From QUBU01 sp014337915 (GTDB lineage Bacteria; Pseudomonadota; Gammaproteobacteria; Steroidobacterales; GCA-2729495), in NCBI GenBank assembly GCA_030263395.1, contig SZOW01000003.1:1-64000 (forward strand): a stretch of DNA of 64,000 nucleotides. Reading direction: 5' to 3'. The notes under the pieces are model-generated. The model saw nothing but the letters and a program-made list of their open reading frames with translations. It had not been told where the DNA came from and did not search any database. This document shows positions 27,235 to 38,949 of the stretch, in pieces. The number at the start of each line of letters is the position of its first letter. Within the stretch, counting starts at the first letter, position 1. A program made the translations under genes and the position numbers.

Positions 27235-27594
27235 GTGAAGGAAGAATCCGTATTCTGGCTGGGCGGCAAGCCCGGCACCCAGCAGGCAGCGGATGCACCC
27301 CCGCCTGCTGCCGCGCTGGAACCCGCCATCCGCAGCGCCTGCCAGGCGCGCGGGCTCGCTCCCGGGGATTTCGTGGCGGCCCTCGGCGGCCAGGGCAGCT
27401 GGTTGCTGCATTTCAGCGCCGGGGAGCAGCGCCAGCGCATCGTCTGGAACGGCCGTGATCGCAGGCTGGTGCTGCAGCAGGCGCTGCGGGCCGGCGGCTG
27501 GGAGGACCTGCGCAACTGCGCGGTGACCGCCACCGACGCCGCCGGCTTCATCGCCGGCATGGCCCAGCTGCTCGACGGTGACCAGGCGGGCTGA
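27235..27594 (+). CDS. Hypothetical protein downstream of nth
   Basis: A 119-residue soluble protein that I do not recognise. It starts with GTG at 27235 after a GGTGGAGG-like ribosome binding site. It has no signal peptide, membrane segment or cysteine-rich motif; the central part (residues about 25-110) alternates strand- and helix-forming stretches, with SWLLHFSAGEQRQRIVW and WEDLRNCAVTATD being the most structured. A TAAGAT hexamer at about 27204-27209 may mark its own promoter. Its base composition matches the neighbours. Confidence 0.65.
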   Translation: MKEESVFWLGGKPGTQQAADAPPPAAALEPAIRSACQARGLAPGDFVAALGGQGSWLLHFSAGEQRQRIVWNGRDRRLVLQQALRAGGWEDLRNCAVTATDAAGFIAGMAQLLDGDQAG

Positions 27595-27621
27595 TGCCCG
27601 GCCTGGTGCAGCACGGCATCG

Positions 27622-28524
27622 ATGATCTCGCAGAACCTGCGCGGCATCGCCGCGATGCTGGTGGCAGTGGCGGCCTTCGCCGGCATGGATGCCCTGCTCA
27701 AGCTGCTGGCAGCCAGCTACCCGCCGATGCAGGTCGGCACACTGCGCGGTGCCGCATCGCTGCCCTTCCTGCTGGCCGGCGTCGCCCTGCTCGGCCGCTG
27801 GCGCGAGCTGCGTCCGGTGCGCATCGGCCTGCACCTGCTGCGCGGCGTGCTGGGCCTGGTGATGGTGGCCGGGTTCATCTACGCGGTGAAGGTGCTGTCG
27901 CTGGCTGACGCCTACTCGATCTTTTTCGTCGCACCACTGATGGTCACCGCCTTCGCGGTGCCGTTGCTCGGCGAACGGGTGGACTGGCGCCGCTGGCTTG
28001 CCATCTTCGCCGGCCTGGCCGGCGTGCTGACCATGCTGCGGCCCTCCGGGCACGCCATGGGCGCCCTGGGCATGGCCGGGGCGCTGCTCTCCGCGGTGGC
28101 CTACGCCCTGAGCGCGATTTCGGTACGCGTGCTGACACGCACCGACACCACGGTAAGCATGGTGTTCTGGTTCCTGGTGCTGCTGACGCTGTTCTCGGGG
28201 CTGATCGCCTGGCGCGACTGGGTACCAGTGCGCAGCGCGGACTGGGGCTGGATACTCGGCCTCGGCCTGCTGGGCATCATCGGCCAGCACTTCGTTACCG
28301 AAGCCTTCCGGCATGCGCCGGCCTCGGTCATCGCGCCCTTCGAATACACGGCGCTGCTCTGGGGCGTGGCTATCGACTGGGCGGTCTGGAGCGTGTTGCC
28401 CGGCCTGCGTGCGCTCGCCGGCGGCGGCCTGGTGGTGGCAGCCGGGCTCTACCTCATCTGGCGTGAACAGCGCCTGCATCGCGAGCTGGCGGCCAGCATC
28501 GAGTCACCGGCGAGCATGCACTGA
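27622..28524 (+). CDS. EamA-family (DMT) membrane transporter
   Basis: A 300-residue protein with ten hydrophobic helices arranged as two EamA halves, as in drug/metabolite transporters of the DMT superfamily. Recognisable segments are LADAYSIFFVAPLMVTAFAVPLLGERV in the first half (given here as FFVAPLMVTAFAVPLLGERV) and APFEYTALLWGV in the second. Such proteins export or import small metabolites; no substrate can be inferred. It starts 28 bases after the preceding small gene and ends just before a strong hairpin. Confidence 0.88.
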   Translation: MISQNLRGIAAMLVAVAAFAGMDALLKLLAASYPPMQVGTLRGAASLPFLLAGVALLGRWRELRPVRIGLHLLRGVLGLVMVAGFIYAVKVLSLADAYSIFFVAPLMVTAFAVPLLGERVDWRRWLAIFAGLAGVLTMLRPSGHAMGALGMAGALLSAVAYALSAISVRVLTRTDTTVSMVFWFLVLLTLFSGLIAWRDWVPVRSADWGWILGLGLLGIIGQHFVTEAFRHAPASVIAPFEYTALLWGVAIDWAVWSVLPGLRALAGGGLVVAAGLYLIWREQRLHRELAASIESPASMH

Positions 28525-28531
28525 GCACCCT

Positions 28532-28560
28532 CCGGCGACGGGGTTCAACCCGATCGCCGG
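28532..28560 (+). terminator. Long hairpin after the EamA transporter gene
   Basis: A 7-base-pair outer stem (CCGGCGA / TCGCCGG) encloses a second short stem (GGGTT / AACCC region) around 28539-28553. It begins eight bases after the stop codon. No T-tract follows, so intrinsic termination is not certain, but the fold is strong for a 93-base gap between two same-strand genes. Confidence 0.45.
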
Positions 28561-28617
28561 GTCTGCTATACAGTCAGGCGCCAGCGGCCTTGGCCGCGCC
28601 CAGCCGGAGATCCAGCC

Positions 28618-29166
28618 ATGCGCTTCGCTCTTGCCATCGCCCTGCTCGTCATGGGCAGCAGCCAGGCCGCCGAGCCTGCCTTCCGCCTCAGCAGCCCGGA
28701 CCTCGCGGCCGGCCAGCCGATGGCACTGAAACAGGTCTACAGGGGATTCGGCTGCAGCGGCGACAACGTCTCACCGGCGCTGAGCTGGCAGGGTGCGCCG
28801 GCCGGCACGAAAAGCTTCGCCCTGCTGGTGCATGATCCGGACGCGCCCACCGGGAGCGGCTGGTGGCACTGGGTGGTCTGGAACATCCCCGCCGGCACCA
28901 GCACGCTGCCTGCCGGGTCCGGTGACCCCGCCGCCGGGCTGATGCCCGCCGGTGCCGTGCAGGGCAACACCGACTTCGGTGCAGCGGGCTACGGCGGTCC
29001 CTGCCCGCCCCCGGGCTCGAAGCCGCACCACTACCACTTCCGGCTCTATGCGCTGAAGGTCGACAGGCTCGACCTGCCGCCCAATGCCACGGCGGCCTTC
29101 GTCAGTTTCAACGTGCGGGCGAACGCGCTGGCGGATGCCGAACTGGTGGCCACCTACGCGCGCTGA
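28618..29166 (+). CDS. YbhB/YbcL-family (PEBP-like) exported protein
   Basis: A 182-residue member of the phosphatidylethanolamine-binding protein fold with a signal peptide (LAIALLVMGSSQAAE), so it should be periplasmic. Family motifs are CSGDNVSPALSW, HDPDAPTGSGWWHW and GYGGPCPPPGSKPHHYHFRLYAL; the aspartate and histidines line the ligand pocket. Ligands of the bacterial proteins are not established. A TATACA hexamer at about 28566-28571 could be its -10 element. Its stop is close to the convergent lpdA end. Confidence 0.88.
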   Translation: MRFALAIALLVMGSSQAAEPAFRLSSPDLAAGQPMALKQVYRGFGCSGDNVSPALSWQGAPAGTKSFALLVHDPDAPTGSGWWHWVVWNIPAGTSTLPAGSGDPAAGLMPAGAVQGNTDFGAAGYGGPCPPPGSKPHHYHFRLYALKVDRLDLPPNATAAFVSFNVRANALADAELVATYAR

Positions 29167-29178
29167 GCACGCGCCGGC

Positions 29179-30975
29179 TCAGCCCTTCTTCGGCAGGTAG
29201 AGGTCCGTCAGCGTGCCGTCGAAGGCTTCGGCGGCAAAGGCGACGGTTTCCGACAGCGTCGGATGCGGATGCACCGTGAGGCCGATGTCCTCCGCATCGC
29301 AACCCATCTCGATGGCGAGCGCGGCTTCCGCGATGAGGTCGCCCGCATTGGGGCCGACGATGCCGGCACCGAGCACGCGCCGCGTGACCGGGTCGAACAA
29401 CAGCTTCGTCAGGCCCTCGTCGCGGTTCAGCGACAGTGCGCGACCGCTGGCCGCCCAGGGGAAGCTGCCCTTCTCCACGGCAATGCCCTGCGCCTTCGCC
29501 TGGCTCTCGGTCAGGCCCACCCAGGCCACCTCCGGATCGGTGTAGGCCACCGAAGGAATGACGCGGGCATCGAAGGCCCGCTTGTGGCCGGCAGCGACCT
29601 CGGCCGCCACCTTGCCCTCGTGGCTCGCCTTGTGGGCCAGCATCGGCTGGCCGACGATGTCTCCGATGGCGAAGATGTGCGCGACATTGGTGCGCATCTG
29701 CCGGTCGACGGGAATGAAGCCGCGCTCGTTGACGGCGACGCCCGCCTGATCCGCGGCGATCGCGCGCCCGTTCGGGCTGCGGCCCACGGCCACCAGCACC
29801 TTGCCGTAGACCTGGGACTTCCGGGCGCCCGCCTGCTCGAACTCCACCTCGATGCCCTGCGCCACCGGCTTCATGGACAGCACCCGCGTGCCGGTCATCA
29901 CCGCTGCATAGCGCTTGCGCAGGCGCCGCTCCAGCGGCCGCAGCAGGTCCGCGTCCACGCCCGGCATCAGCTGGTCGAGGAGCTCCACCACGCTGACCTT
30001 CACGCCCAGGGCATCGTAGACCGTGGCCATCTCCAGGCCGATGATGCCGCCGCCGACGACCAGCAGCGACTGCGGCAGATCCAGCTCCAGCGCGGCCGTG
30101 GAATCGATGATGCGCGGGTCATCGGGCAGGCCCGGCAGCCGCACCGGCTCCGAGCCCGCGGCAATGATGCACTGGCGGAATGCCAGGACCTGCCGGCCCT
30201 GCCCGCCCGTGACCTCGAGATGGCGATCCGAAAGGAACCGGCCGCTGCCACGGATGACCTGAACCTTGCGCTGCTTCGCCAGCTGCGCGAGGCCGCCAGT
30301 GAGCCGGCCCACGACTTTGTTCTTCCACTCGCGCAGCTTGGCCGCATCGATCTTCGGCGTGCCGAAGTCCACGCCGAGGCTGGCCATCTCCGCCGCCTCC
30401 TCGATGACGCGCGCGGCGTGCAGCAGTGCCTTCGACGGGATGCAGCCGACGTTCAGGCACACCCCGCCCAGCGACGGCCAGCGCTCGACCAGCGTGACCG
30501 AGAGGCCGAGGTCCGCGGCGCGGAATGCCGCCGTGTAACCGCCGGGGCCGGCACCAAGCACCACCAGGTCGGCCTGGAGATCGACCGGTCCCGTGTAGCT
30601 CGCGGCTCCTGGCACGGGGGCAATCGCGGGCGGTGCTGACGGCCGCGCCGATGCTGCGGCCGGCGGCGGCTTCGCCGTCGATGCCGTGGCGGGAGCTGGT
30701 GCCAATAAAGTTGCCGAAGCAGCTGCCGCTGGTGCATCGACCTCGATGCGCAGGATGCGCGTCCCTTTGGAAACACGGTCACCGGCCTTGACCAGCACCT
30801 CGACCACCCGACCCGGCCCGGTGGCCGGCACCTCCATGGCCGCCTTGTCGCTCTCCAGGGTAATCAGCGGTTGTTCGGCAACCAGCTGGTCACCCGGGCG
30901 CACGTGCACCTCGATAACCGCGACATCCTTGAAGTCGCCGATATCCGGAACGGTGACGTCCGTCAGGCTGGCCAC
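29179..30975 (-). CDS. lpdA: Dihydrolipoyl dehydrogenase with N-terminal lipoyl domain (E3)
   Basis: This is the E3 of the pyruvate dehydrogenase complex, reoxidising dihydrolipoamide with NAD. The roughly 598-residue protein has a lipoyl domain at residues 1-80 with the lipoylated lysine in LESDKAAMEV, an alanine/proline linker, then a flavoprotein disulfide reductase domain with GAGPGGYTAA, the redox-active pair in GGVCLNVGCIPSK, and the C-terminal HPHPTLSE catalytic histidine motif. The start is taken as GTG at 30973-30975, which places the lipoyl domain at the N-terminus; this lies inside the intergenic gap after aceF. Fused lipoyl-E3 proteins are also known in Neisseria and Ralstonia. 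Confidence 0.93.
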   Translation of the reverse strand: MASLTDVTVPDIGDFKDVAVIEVHVRPGDQLVAEQPLITLESDKAAMEVPATGPGRVVEVLVKAGDRVSKGTRILRIEVDAPAAAASATLLAPAPATASTAKPPPAAASARPSAPPAIAPVPGAASYTGPVDLQADLVVLGAGPGGYTAAFRAADLGLSVTLVERWPSLGGVCLNVGCIPSKALLHAARVIEEAAEMASLGVDFGTPKIDAAKLREWKNKVVGRLTGGLAQLAKQRKVQVIRGSGRFLSDRHLEVTGGQGRQVLAFRQCIIAAGSEPVRLPGLPDDPRIIDSTAALELDLPQSLLVVGGGIIGLEMATVYDALGVKVSVVELLDQLMPGVDADLLRPLERRLRKRYAAVMTGTRVLSMKPVAQGIEVEFEQAGARKSQVYGKVLVAVGRSPNGRAIAADQAGVAVNERGFIPVDRQMRTNVAHIFAIGDIVGQPMLAHKASHEGKVAAEVAAGHKRAFDARVIPSVAYTDPEVAWVGLTESQAKAQGIAVEKGSFPWAASGRALSLNRDEGLTKLLFDPVTRRVLGAGIVGPNAGDLIAEAALAIEMGCDAEDIGLTVHPHPTLSETVAFAAEAFDGTLTDLYLPKKG

Positions 30976-30982
30976 GATGCGT

Positions 30983-32275
30983 TCAGCCTGCGAGCCGGTC
31001 CGGGTCGGCCAGTGCCTGCACCAGGAACGACGTGAAACGCACACCGGTGGCACCGTCGATGACGCGGTGATCGTAGGACAGTGACAGCGGCAGGATCAGC
31101 CGCGGCACGAAGGCGCCGTCCTGCCACACCGGCCGCTGCGCGGACCGGCCGATACCGAGGATGGCGACCTCGGGCGCATTGATGATCGGGGTGAAGAAGC
31201 TGCCGCCGATGCCGCCGAGGCTGGACACGGTGAAGCTGCCACCGCGCATTTCCTCGCCGCTGAGCTTGCCCTCGCGCGCCCGCGCGCTCAGGTCGGCCAG
31301 CTCACGGGCGATGCTGAACAGGTCCTTCTGGCCGGCATCGCGGATCACCGGCACCACCAGCCCCTGGGGCGTATCCGCCGCGAAGCCGACGTGGTGGTAC
31401 TTCTTGTGCACCAGCGCGGTGCCATCCTCCGCCAGCGAGGAGTTGAAGTCCGGGAATTCGCGCAGCGCCAGCACGCAGGCCCGGATGATGAACGCCAGCG
31501 GCGTCAGCCTGACACCCGCCTTCTCCGCCTGGGCCTTGAGGGCCGCCCGGCGCGCTTCCAGCGCGGTGATGTCCGCCTCGTCGTGCTGCGTGACATGGGG
31601 AATGTTGAGCCAGCTGGCCTGCAGGCGCGGCCCCGAGATGCGGCGCACCCGCGACAGCGGCACCAGTTCGATTTCGCCGTACTTCGCGTAGTCCACCACC
31701 GGCAGCTTCGGCAGCCCGCCGCCCGCCTGCCCGCCGAGGATCGCCTTGACGTAGGCCTTGACGTCTTCGGCCAGCACGCGCCCCTTGGCGCCGCTGCCCT
31801 TCACTGCGATCAGGTTGACCCCAAGTTCACGGGCGAACTTGCGCACCGAAGGGCTGGCGTGGGCCTTGCCAAAGCTCGCCTCGTCGATCGGCGGCAAGGT
31901 AGCTGGTGCCGACGGTGCAGGCCGTGCCGCAACTGGCGCCGCAGCGACTGCTGCGGGCCTGGGCGTCGCGGGGGCCGGGGGCGCTGCGGCAGCTGGTGCA
32001 GGCGCTGCCGGCTTCGCCGCTGGGGCTGCCGCCTCATCCACCTCGATGAGCGCGATCAGGCTGCCCTTTGACACGCGGCCGCCCTTGGCCACCTTGAGTT
32101 CGACGATGCGCCCGGCCTTCGGTGCCGGGACTTCCATCGACGCCTTGTCGGTCTCCAGCGTGATCAGTGGCGCCTCGGCGCTCACGGTGTCGCCGGCGGC
32201 CACCAGCACCTCGACGATCTCGACGTCGTGGAAATCGCCGATGTCGGGAACCCGGATTTCCTCCCGTCGCGTCAT
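30983..32275 (-). CDS. aceF: Dihydrolipoyllysine-residue acetyltransferase (E2)
   Basis: E2 forms the core of pyruvate dehydrogenase and transfers acetyl groups to CoA. The 430-residue protein has one lipoyl domain (lysine in LETDKASMEV), an alanine/proline-rich hinge at about residues 80-125, a peripheral subunit-binding domain (ASPSVRKFARELGV) and an inner-core acyltransferase domain ending in the DHRVIDG active-site motif. E. coli E2 has three lipoyl domains; one here is compensated by the extra one on LpdA. It lies between aceE and lpdA on the same strand. Confidence 0.95.
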   Translation of the reverse strand: MTRREEIRVPDIGDFHDVEIVEVLVAAGDTVSAEAPLITLETDKASMEVPAPKAGRIVELKVAKGGRVSKGSLIALIEVDEAAAPAAKPAAPAPAAAAPPAPATPRPAAVAAAPVAARPAPSAPATLPPIDEASFGKAHASPSVRKFARELGVNLIAVKGSGAKGRVLAEDVKAYVKAILGGQAGGGLPKLPVVDYAKYGEIELVPLSRVRRISGPRLQASWLNIPHVTQHDEADITALEARRAALKAQAEKAGVRLTPLAFIIRACVLALREFPDFNSSLAEDGTALVHKKYHHVGFAADTPQGLVVPVIRDAGQKDLFSIARELADLSARAREGKLSGEEMRGGSFTVSSLGGIGGSFFTPIINAPEVAILGIGRSAQRPVWQDGAFVPRLILPLSLSYDHRVIDGATGVRFTSFLVQALADPDRLAG

Positions 32276-32297
32276 ATACCCAGCCCAGTGGGAGACT

Positions 32298-34961
<2,664 letters not shown>

Positions 34962-35029
34962 TGGCCCGCTCGACCTGAACCTGACTTCCGCATGCGGGAA
35001 ACAGCGACCGCACGCATCCTGCTCTGCCC

Positions 35030-35035
35030 TATAAT
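35030..35035 (+). promoter_or_regulatory. TATAAT -10 hexamer upstream of the M17 peptidase gene
   Basis: A perfect TATAAT lies at 35030-35035 in the 171-base divergent region between aceE and the peptidase, about 98 bases before the peptidase ATG. The -35 position has no good match (ACCGCA at 17-base spacing), so an activator or a different start is possible. I see no regulator binding site for aceE here. Confidence 0.35.
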
Positions 35036-35132
35036 CGCGGCTTCGAAGAATAGCGGATTGTCCCTGCGCTGTCACCGGCATGGGCCAGGCAGGCAGCGTA
35101 TCCGCGATTCCATCGCGAGAAAGAATTGACGC

Positions 35133-36686
35133 ATGTCAGAGCTTCTGCCGGCCGATCCCGCCCTGCGCCTGCACCAGTCCACCGGCGCTGCGGGACGCAA
35201 AGCGCTGGCTGCCCTGGATCAGCTGCTGGTGGTGCTGCCCCATGCACCTGATAAAGCCGCGTGGCAGCGCGTGCCCGAGGCTGCGCGCCTGCGCCGCCAG
35301 CTGCAGCAACTCGGCGATCCCGCCACACGCGGCCTGCTGCGCAGCCGCCTCAGCGGCACCCTGGATGCGGGCGTGACGCTTGCCTGCCTGCCCGCGTCCC
35401 GGCCGCAGCAGGACACGGCGTTCACGCGCCTGAAGTGGGCGGGCGAGACGCTGGCCGATGCGCTCGGCTCCCGGCCGCGGACGCTCGGCATCCTGGTCGC
35501 AGGCCTGCCGCCAGGCCAGGCCGCCGATATCGCGCAGGCGCTGCTGCTGGCCGCGGGCGCCGCCGCCTTCCGCATGCCGGATTTCCGCCGCAAGCCGGAG
35601 GCGCACTGCCGCCTGCGCAGCGTGCAGCTGCTCGGCCTCGATGCGGCGCTCGACCTGCGCCGCATACAGGCGGAAATCGAGGCCGTGAACCTGGTGCGCT
35701 GGCTCACCGCGCTGCCACCGAACAAACTCACGGCTGCCAGCTACCATGGGCTGGTCGCGCAGCTGAGCGAACACCACGACTGGAGCCTGCGCTTCCTCGA
35801 CCGCGCCGCCCTGCGCCGCCTCGGCGCCGGTGCCTTCCTGGCCGTGGCCCAGGGCAACGGCGAGCCGGACCCGGGCGCCGGCATCCTTCACCTGGCACGC
35901 CGGCCGCGCGGCAACACCCGGCCGGATGTGGCGCTGGTGGGCAAGGGCATCATCTTCGACACCGGCGGCACCAACCTCAAGCCGTTCCGCTCGATGCTCG
36001 ACATGCACCATGACATGAGCGGCAGCGCCGTGGCGCTGGCCACGCTGCTGGCCATGACCCGGCTCGACCTGCCGCTGGCCGTGGACTGCTGGCTGGCAAT
36101 CAGTGAAAACCGCAACAGTCCGCAGGCTTACAAGCCGCGCGACGTCGTGCAGGCTGCCAACGGCAGCACCATCGAAGTCATCCACACCGACGCTGAGGGC
36201 CGCATGGTCCTGGCCGACACCCTTGCACTGGCGTCGCGCGAGAAGCCAGGCCTCATCATCGATTACGCCACGCTGACGGGCCAGTGCATCAATGCACTGA
36301 CCGATCGCTACAGCGGTGTCTTCACCAACCGCCCGGCCCTGAACGAGCTGCTGGTGGCCGCCGGCCGCGCCAGCGGCGAGCGGGTATGGCCGTTCCCCAT
36401 GGACGCGGACTTCGACGAGGAACTGCGCTCGCAGGTCGCCGATGTCCTGCAGTGCTCGCCGGAGAACGAAGGCGACCACATCCTCGCTGCGCGGTTCCTG
36501 CAGCGCTTCGTGCCGGCATCGCTGCCCTGGGTGCACGTGGACCTCAGCGCCGCGACGCGCAAGAAGGCGCTGGGCCAGGTGCCTGCCGGCCCAACCGGCT
36601 TCGGCGTGCGCCTGACGCTGAACCTGCTGCTCGACGGCCAGGCCAGCCTGGCCCCGCTGCTGGCGCCGCAGCGCCGGCGCGCCTGA
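35133..36686 (+). CDS. Leucyl aminopeptidase-family (M17) metallopeptidase
   Basis: A 517-residue cytosolic aminopeptidase with the two-zinc M17 catalytic domain at the C-terminal side. Visible ligands and catalytic residues are in GKGIIFDTGGTNLK, MHHDMSGSA and the signature HTDAEGRMVLADTL, where the classical motif reads NTDAEGRL. The N-terminal 170 residues are not similar by eye to the E. coli PepA macro-like domain, so this is probably the second, less studied M17 group common in Xanthomonadales-like genomes. No DNA-binding role is implied. It is followed by rnt after 13 bases. Confidence 0.88.
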   Translation: MSELLPADPALRLHQSTGAAGRKALAALDQLLVVLPHAPDKAAWQRVPEAARLRRQLQQLGDPATRGLLRSRLSGTLDAGVTLACLPASRPQQDTAFTRLKWAGETLADALGSRPRTLGILVAGLPPGQAADIAQALLLAAGAAAFRMPDFRRKPEAHCRLRSVQLLGLDAALDLRRIQAEIEAVNLVRWLTALPPNKLTAASYHGLVAQLSEHHDWSLRFLDRAALRRLGAGAFLAVAQGNGEPDPGAGILHLARRPRGNTRPDVALVGKGIIFDTGGTNLKPFRSMLDMHHDMSGSAVALATLLAMTRLDLPLAVDCWLAISENRNSPQAYKPRDVVQAANGSTIEVIHTDAEGRMVLADTLALASREKPGLIIDYATLTGQCINALTDRYSGVFTNRPALNELLVAAGRASGERVWPFPMDADFDEELRSQVADVLQCSPENEGDHILAARFLQRFVPASLPWVHVDLSAATRKKALGQVPAGPTGFGVRLTLNLLLDGQASLAPLLAPQRRRA

Positions 36687-36699
36687 GATTTCGGCGTCC

Positions 36700-37368
36700 A
36701 TGCCGCAGACCACGACCATGGCCGAACGCTTCCGCGGTTTCCTGCCCGTGGTGGTGGACGTGGAAACCGGCGGCTTCAACGCCCGCACCGATGCACTGCT
36801 GGAGATCGCCGCGGTCACCCTCAGGCTGGATGCCGACGGACGACTGCTGCGCGATGCCACGCATGCCTGGCATGTCATGCCCTTCAAGGGCGCAAACCTG
36901 GAAGCCGCAGCCCTGCAGGTGACGGGTATCGATCCGCATCACCCGCTGCGCCCCGCCATCCCGGAGCGCGAGGCCCTGCAGCGCATCTTCCGTGAAGTAC
37001 GCACGGCGATGGCGGCGGCAAACTGCAGCCGTGCGGTGCTGGTGGGGCACAACGCGCATTTCGACCTCGGCTTCCTCAACGAGGCCATCGCCCGCAGCGA
37101 GATCAAGCGCAGCCCCTTCCACCCCTTCGCCACCTTCGACACCGCGACACTTGCTGGCGTGGCCTTCGGGCAGACGGTGCTGGCACGCGCGACCGTGGCC
37201 GCCGGCCTCGGCTGGGACAGCAGCGCAGCGCATTCCGCGGTCTATGACGCGGAAATCACCGCGGACCTGTTCTGCGAGATCGTCAACCGTTTCCGCCCGG
37301 TGTACGAAGCCACGCCGGCCCTGCCTGCGGCGGCCGCCGAGCCGGATGCGGACCCCCGCGAAGCTTGA
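36700..37368 (+). CDS. rnt: Ribonuclease T
   Basis: RNase T trims the 3' ends of tRNA and other stable RNAs. The 222-residue DEDDh exonuclease has Exo I (VDVETGGFN), Exo II (LVGHNAHFDLGFLN) and Exo III (AHSAVYDAEITADLF) with all four acidic residues and the histidine. The ALQVTGIDPHHPLR segment is specific to RNase T rather than other DEDD nucleases. The ATG at 36700 or one six codons later (MAERFRGF) may be used. Its length is about that of the E. coli enzyme. Confidence 0.95.
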   Translation: MPQTTTMAERFRGFLPVVVDVETGGFNARTDALLEIAAVTLRLDADGRLLRDATHAWHVMPFKGANLEAAALQVTGIDPHHPLRPAIPEREALQRIFREVRTAMAAANCSRAVLVGHNAHFDLGFLNEAIARSEIKRSPFHPFATFDTATLAGVAFGQTVLARATVAAGLGWDSSAAHSAVYDAEITADLFCEIVNRFRPVYEATPALPAAAAEPDADPREA

Positions 37369-37451
37369 TCGGGCTGCCCGCTCCCCCTATCCTCCAGCTT
37401 CGGTGCCGCCCATCGGCGGTGCCAGTCAATTTGTTCCGGGGGGAGCATTCC

Positions 37452-38048
37452 ATGAATCCATTGAACAGCGTCACTGGCGCCATCGTTTCCGGCGTGGTCC
37501 TGATGGTCCTCGTCGCCCTCGCGCTGCCGGGCGGCTTCGATTTCGCGAGCCTCGACCGCCTGCTGCACATCATCGCGGGCATCACCTGGATCGGCCTGCT
37601 CTATTACTTCAACGTGGTACAGATCCCGGGCCTGGCCGCCGCCAACGCCGACCCGGGCGGACCTGGCGGCGCCGGTATCACCCGCTACATCGCGCCGCGC
37701 GCGCTGCTCTGGTTCCGCTGGGCGGCGGTGGTCACGGTGCTGAGCGGCATACTCTTCATCGAGTCGCATTACCGGGCCAGCGCCGGCGCCGGCCTCGGCC
37801 AGGTCCTCATGCTGAAGGATGGCTTCGCCGTCATCGGCATCGGCTCCTGGCTCGGCCTGATCCTGCTGTTCAACGTCTGGGTGCTGATCTGGCCCAACCA
37901 GAAGAAGGTGCTCGGCATCAAGCCCGCCACGGACGCGGAGAAGGCCAGCGCGCGGAAGACCGCCACGCTGGCCTCGCGGGTCAACTTCGTGCTGTCCATT
38001 CCCATGCTGATGTGCATGGGTGGCCAGAGCCACGGCCTGCCGTTCTGA
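37452..38048 (+). CDS. PuuD-like membrane protein (urate hydroxylase membrane domain)
   Basis: A 198-residue protein with about five transmembrane segments that resembles the membrane half of urate hydroxylase PuuD: HIIAGITWIGLLYYFN near the start, then WFRWAAVVTVLSGILF, and FNVWVLIWPNQKKVLG. Full PuuD proteins have an additional C-terminal cytochrome c domain with CxxCH; none is present here. Related stand-alone proteins are widespread and often misnamed, and no other purine-catabolism gene is in the window. Electron-transport membrane function is possible but unproven. The ATG at 37452 has a GGGGGGAG ribosome binding site. Confidence 0.75.
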   Translation: MNPLNSVTGAIVSGVVLMVLVALALPGGFDFASLDRLLHIIAGITWIGLLYYFNVVQIPGLAAANADPGGPGGAGITRYIAPRALLWFRWAAVVTVLSGILFIESHYRASAGAGLGQVLMLKDGFAVIGIGSWLGLILLFNVWVLIWPNQKKVLGIKPATDAEKASARKTATLASRVNFVLSIPMLMCMGGQSHGLPF

Positions 38049-38073
38049 TGCGCACGGCGGGGCCGCAGCGTCG

Positions 38074-38937
38074 ATGAGCACGGCGGCCCCGCCGGAACTG
38101 CCTGCCGACCTGCGCGAGCAGGTGCGTCGCGCGCTCGCCGAGGACCTCGGCAGCGGCGACGTCACGGCCGCGCTGGTACCCGCCACCCAGACGGCGGTGG
38201 CGCGGATCACCGCCCGGGACAGCGCCATCCTCTGCGGCCAGGCCTGGGTCGCCGAGGTATTCCGCCAGCTCGATCCCGCCATCCAGATCGACTGGCGGCT
38301 GCCGGAGGGCGCGCGGGTCGAGGCCGGCAGCGTCGCCTGCGAATTGCGCGGCCTGGCCCGGCCGCTGCTCACGGGCGAACGCACGGCGCTGAACTTCCTG
38401 CAGACGCTTTCCGCCACGGCAACCGCCGCGCGCCGCTATGTGGATGCGGTGGCCGGCACCCGCACGCGCATCCTCGACACCCGCAAGACCATCCCCGGCC
38501 TGCGCCTGGCGCAGAAGTACGCGGTACGCGTCGGCGGGGCACACAACCATCGCATCGGGTTGTTCGACGCGATCCTGGTGAAGGAGAACCACATCGTTGC
38601 GGCCGGCGGCATCGCTGCGGCGGTGGCCGCCGCACGCCGTCAGAGCCCGGGTATCCTGCTGGAGGTCGAGGTCGAGACGCTGGCACAGGCCGCGGACGCC
38701 CTGGCCGCGGGCGCCGATCGCCTGCTGCTGGACAACTTCAGCACTGCGCAGGTCGCCGAGGCCGTGACCCTGCGTGACGCCCGGTCGCCGGCCACCGGCC
38801 TCGAGGCTTCAGGCGGCATCACGCTCGCCAACCTGCGTGAGGTCGCCGCCACCGGCGTGGACTTCATCTCCATCGGCGACCTGACCAAGAACATCCAGGC
38901 CGTCGACCTCTCCATGCGCTTCCGTTTCGGCGACTGA
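38074..38937 (+). CDS. nadC: Nicotinate-nucleotide diphosphorylase (carboxylating)
   Basis: NadC converts quinolinate and phosphoribosyl pyrophosphate to nicotinate mononucleotide in NAD synthesis. The 287-residue protein contains EDLGSGDVTA, the catalytic arginine/lysine set in RILDTRKTIPGLRLAQKYAV, GGAHNHRIGLFDAILVKENH, and the phosphate site ASGGITLANLREVAATGVDFIS. The ATG at 38074 gives the normal start. No nadA or nadB is adjacent. A Nudix gene follows after 12 bases. Confidence 0.95.
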   Translation: MSTAAPPELPADLREQVRRALAEDLGSGDVTAALVPATQTAVARITARDSAILCGQAWVAEVFRQLDPAIQIDWRLPEGARVEAGSVACELRGLARPLLTGERTALNFLQTLSATATAARRYVDAVAGTRTRILDTRKTIPGLRLAQKYAVRVGGAHNHRIGLFDAILVKENHIVAAGGIAAAVAAARRQSPGILLEVEVETLAQAADALAAGADRLLLDNFSTAQVAEAVTLRDARSPATGLEASGGITLANLREVAATGVDFISIGDLTKNIQAVDLSMRFRFGD

Positions 38938-38949
38938 CTGCCGCCAGGG

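Noticed and set aside
28540..28556. GGGTTCAA-like sequence resembling a tRNA T-arm
   Set aside because: No acceptor stem, anticodon arm or CCA lies around it; it is the loop of a simple hairpin.
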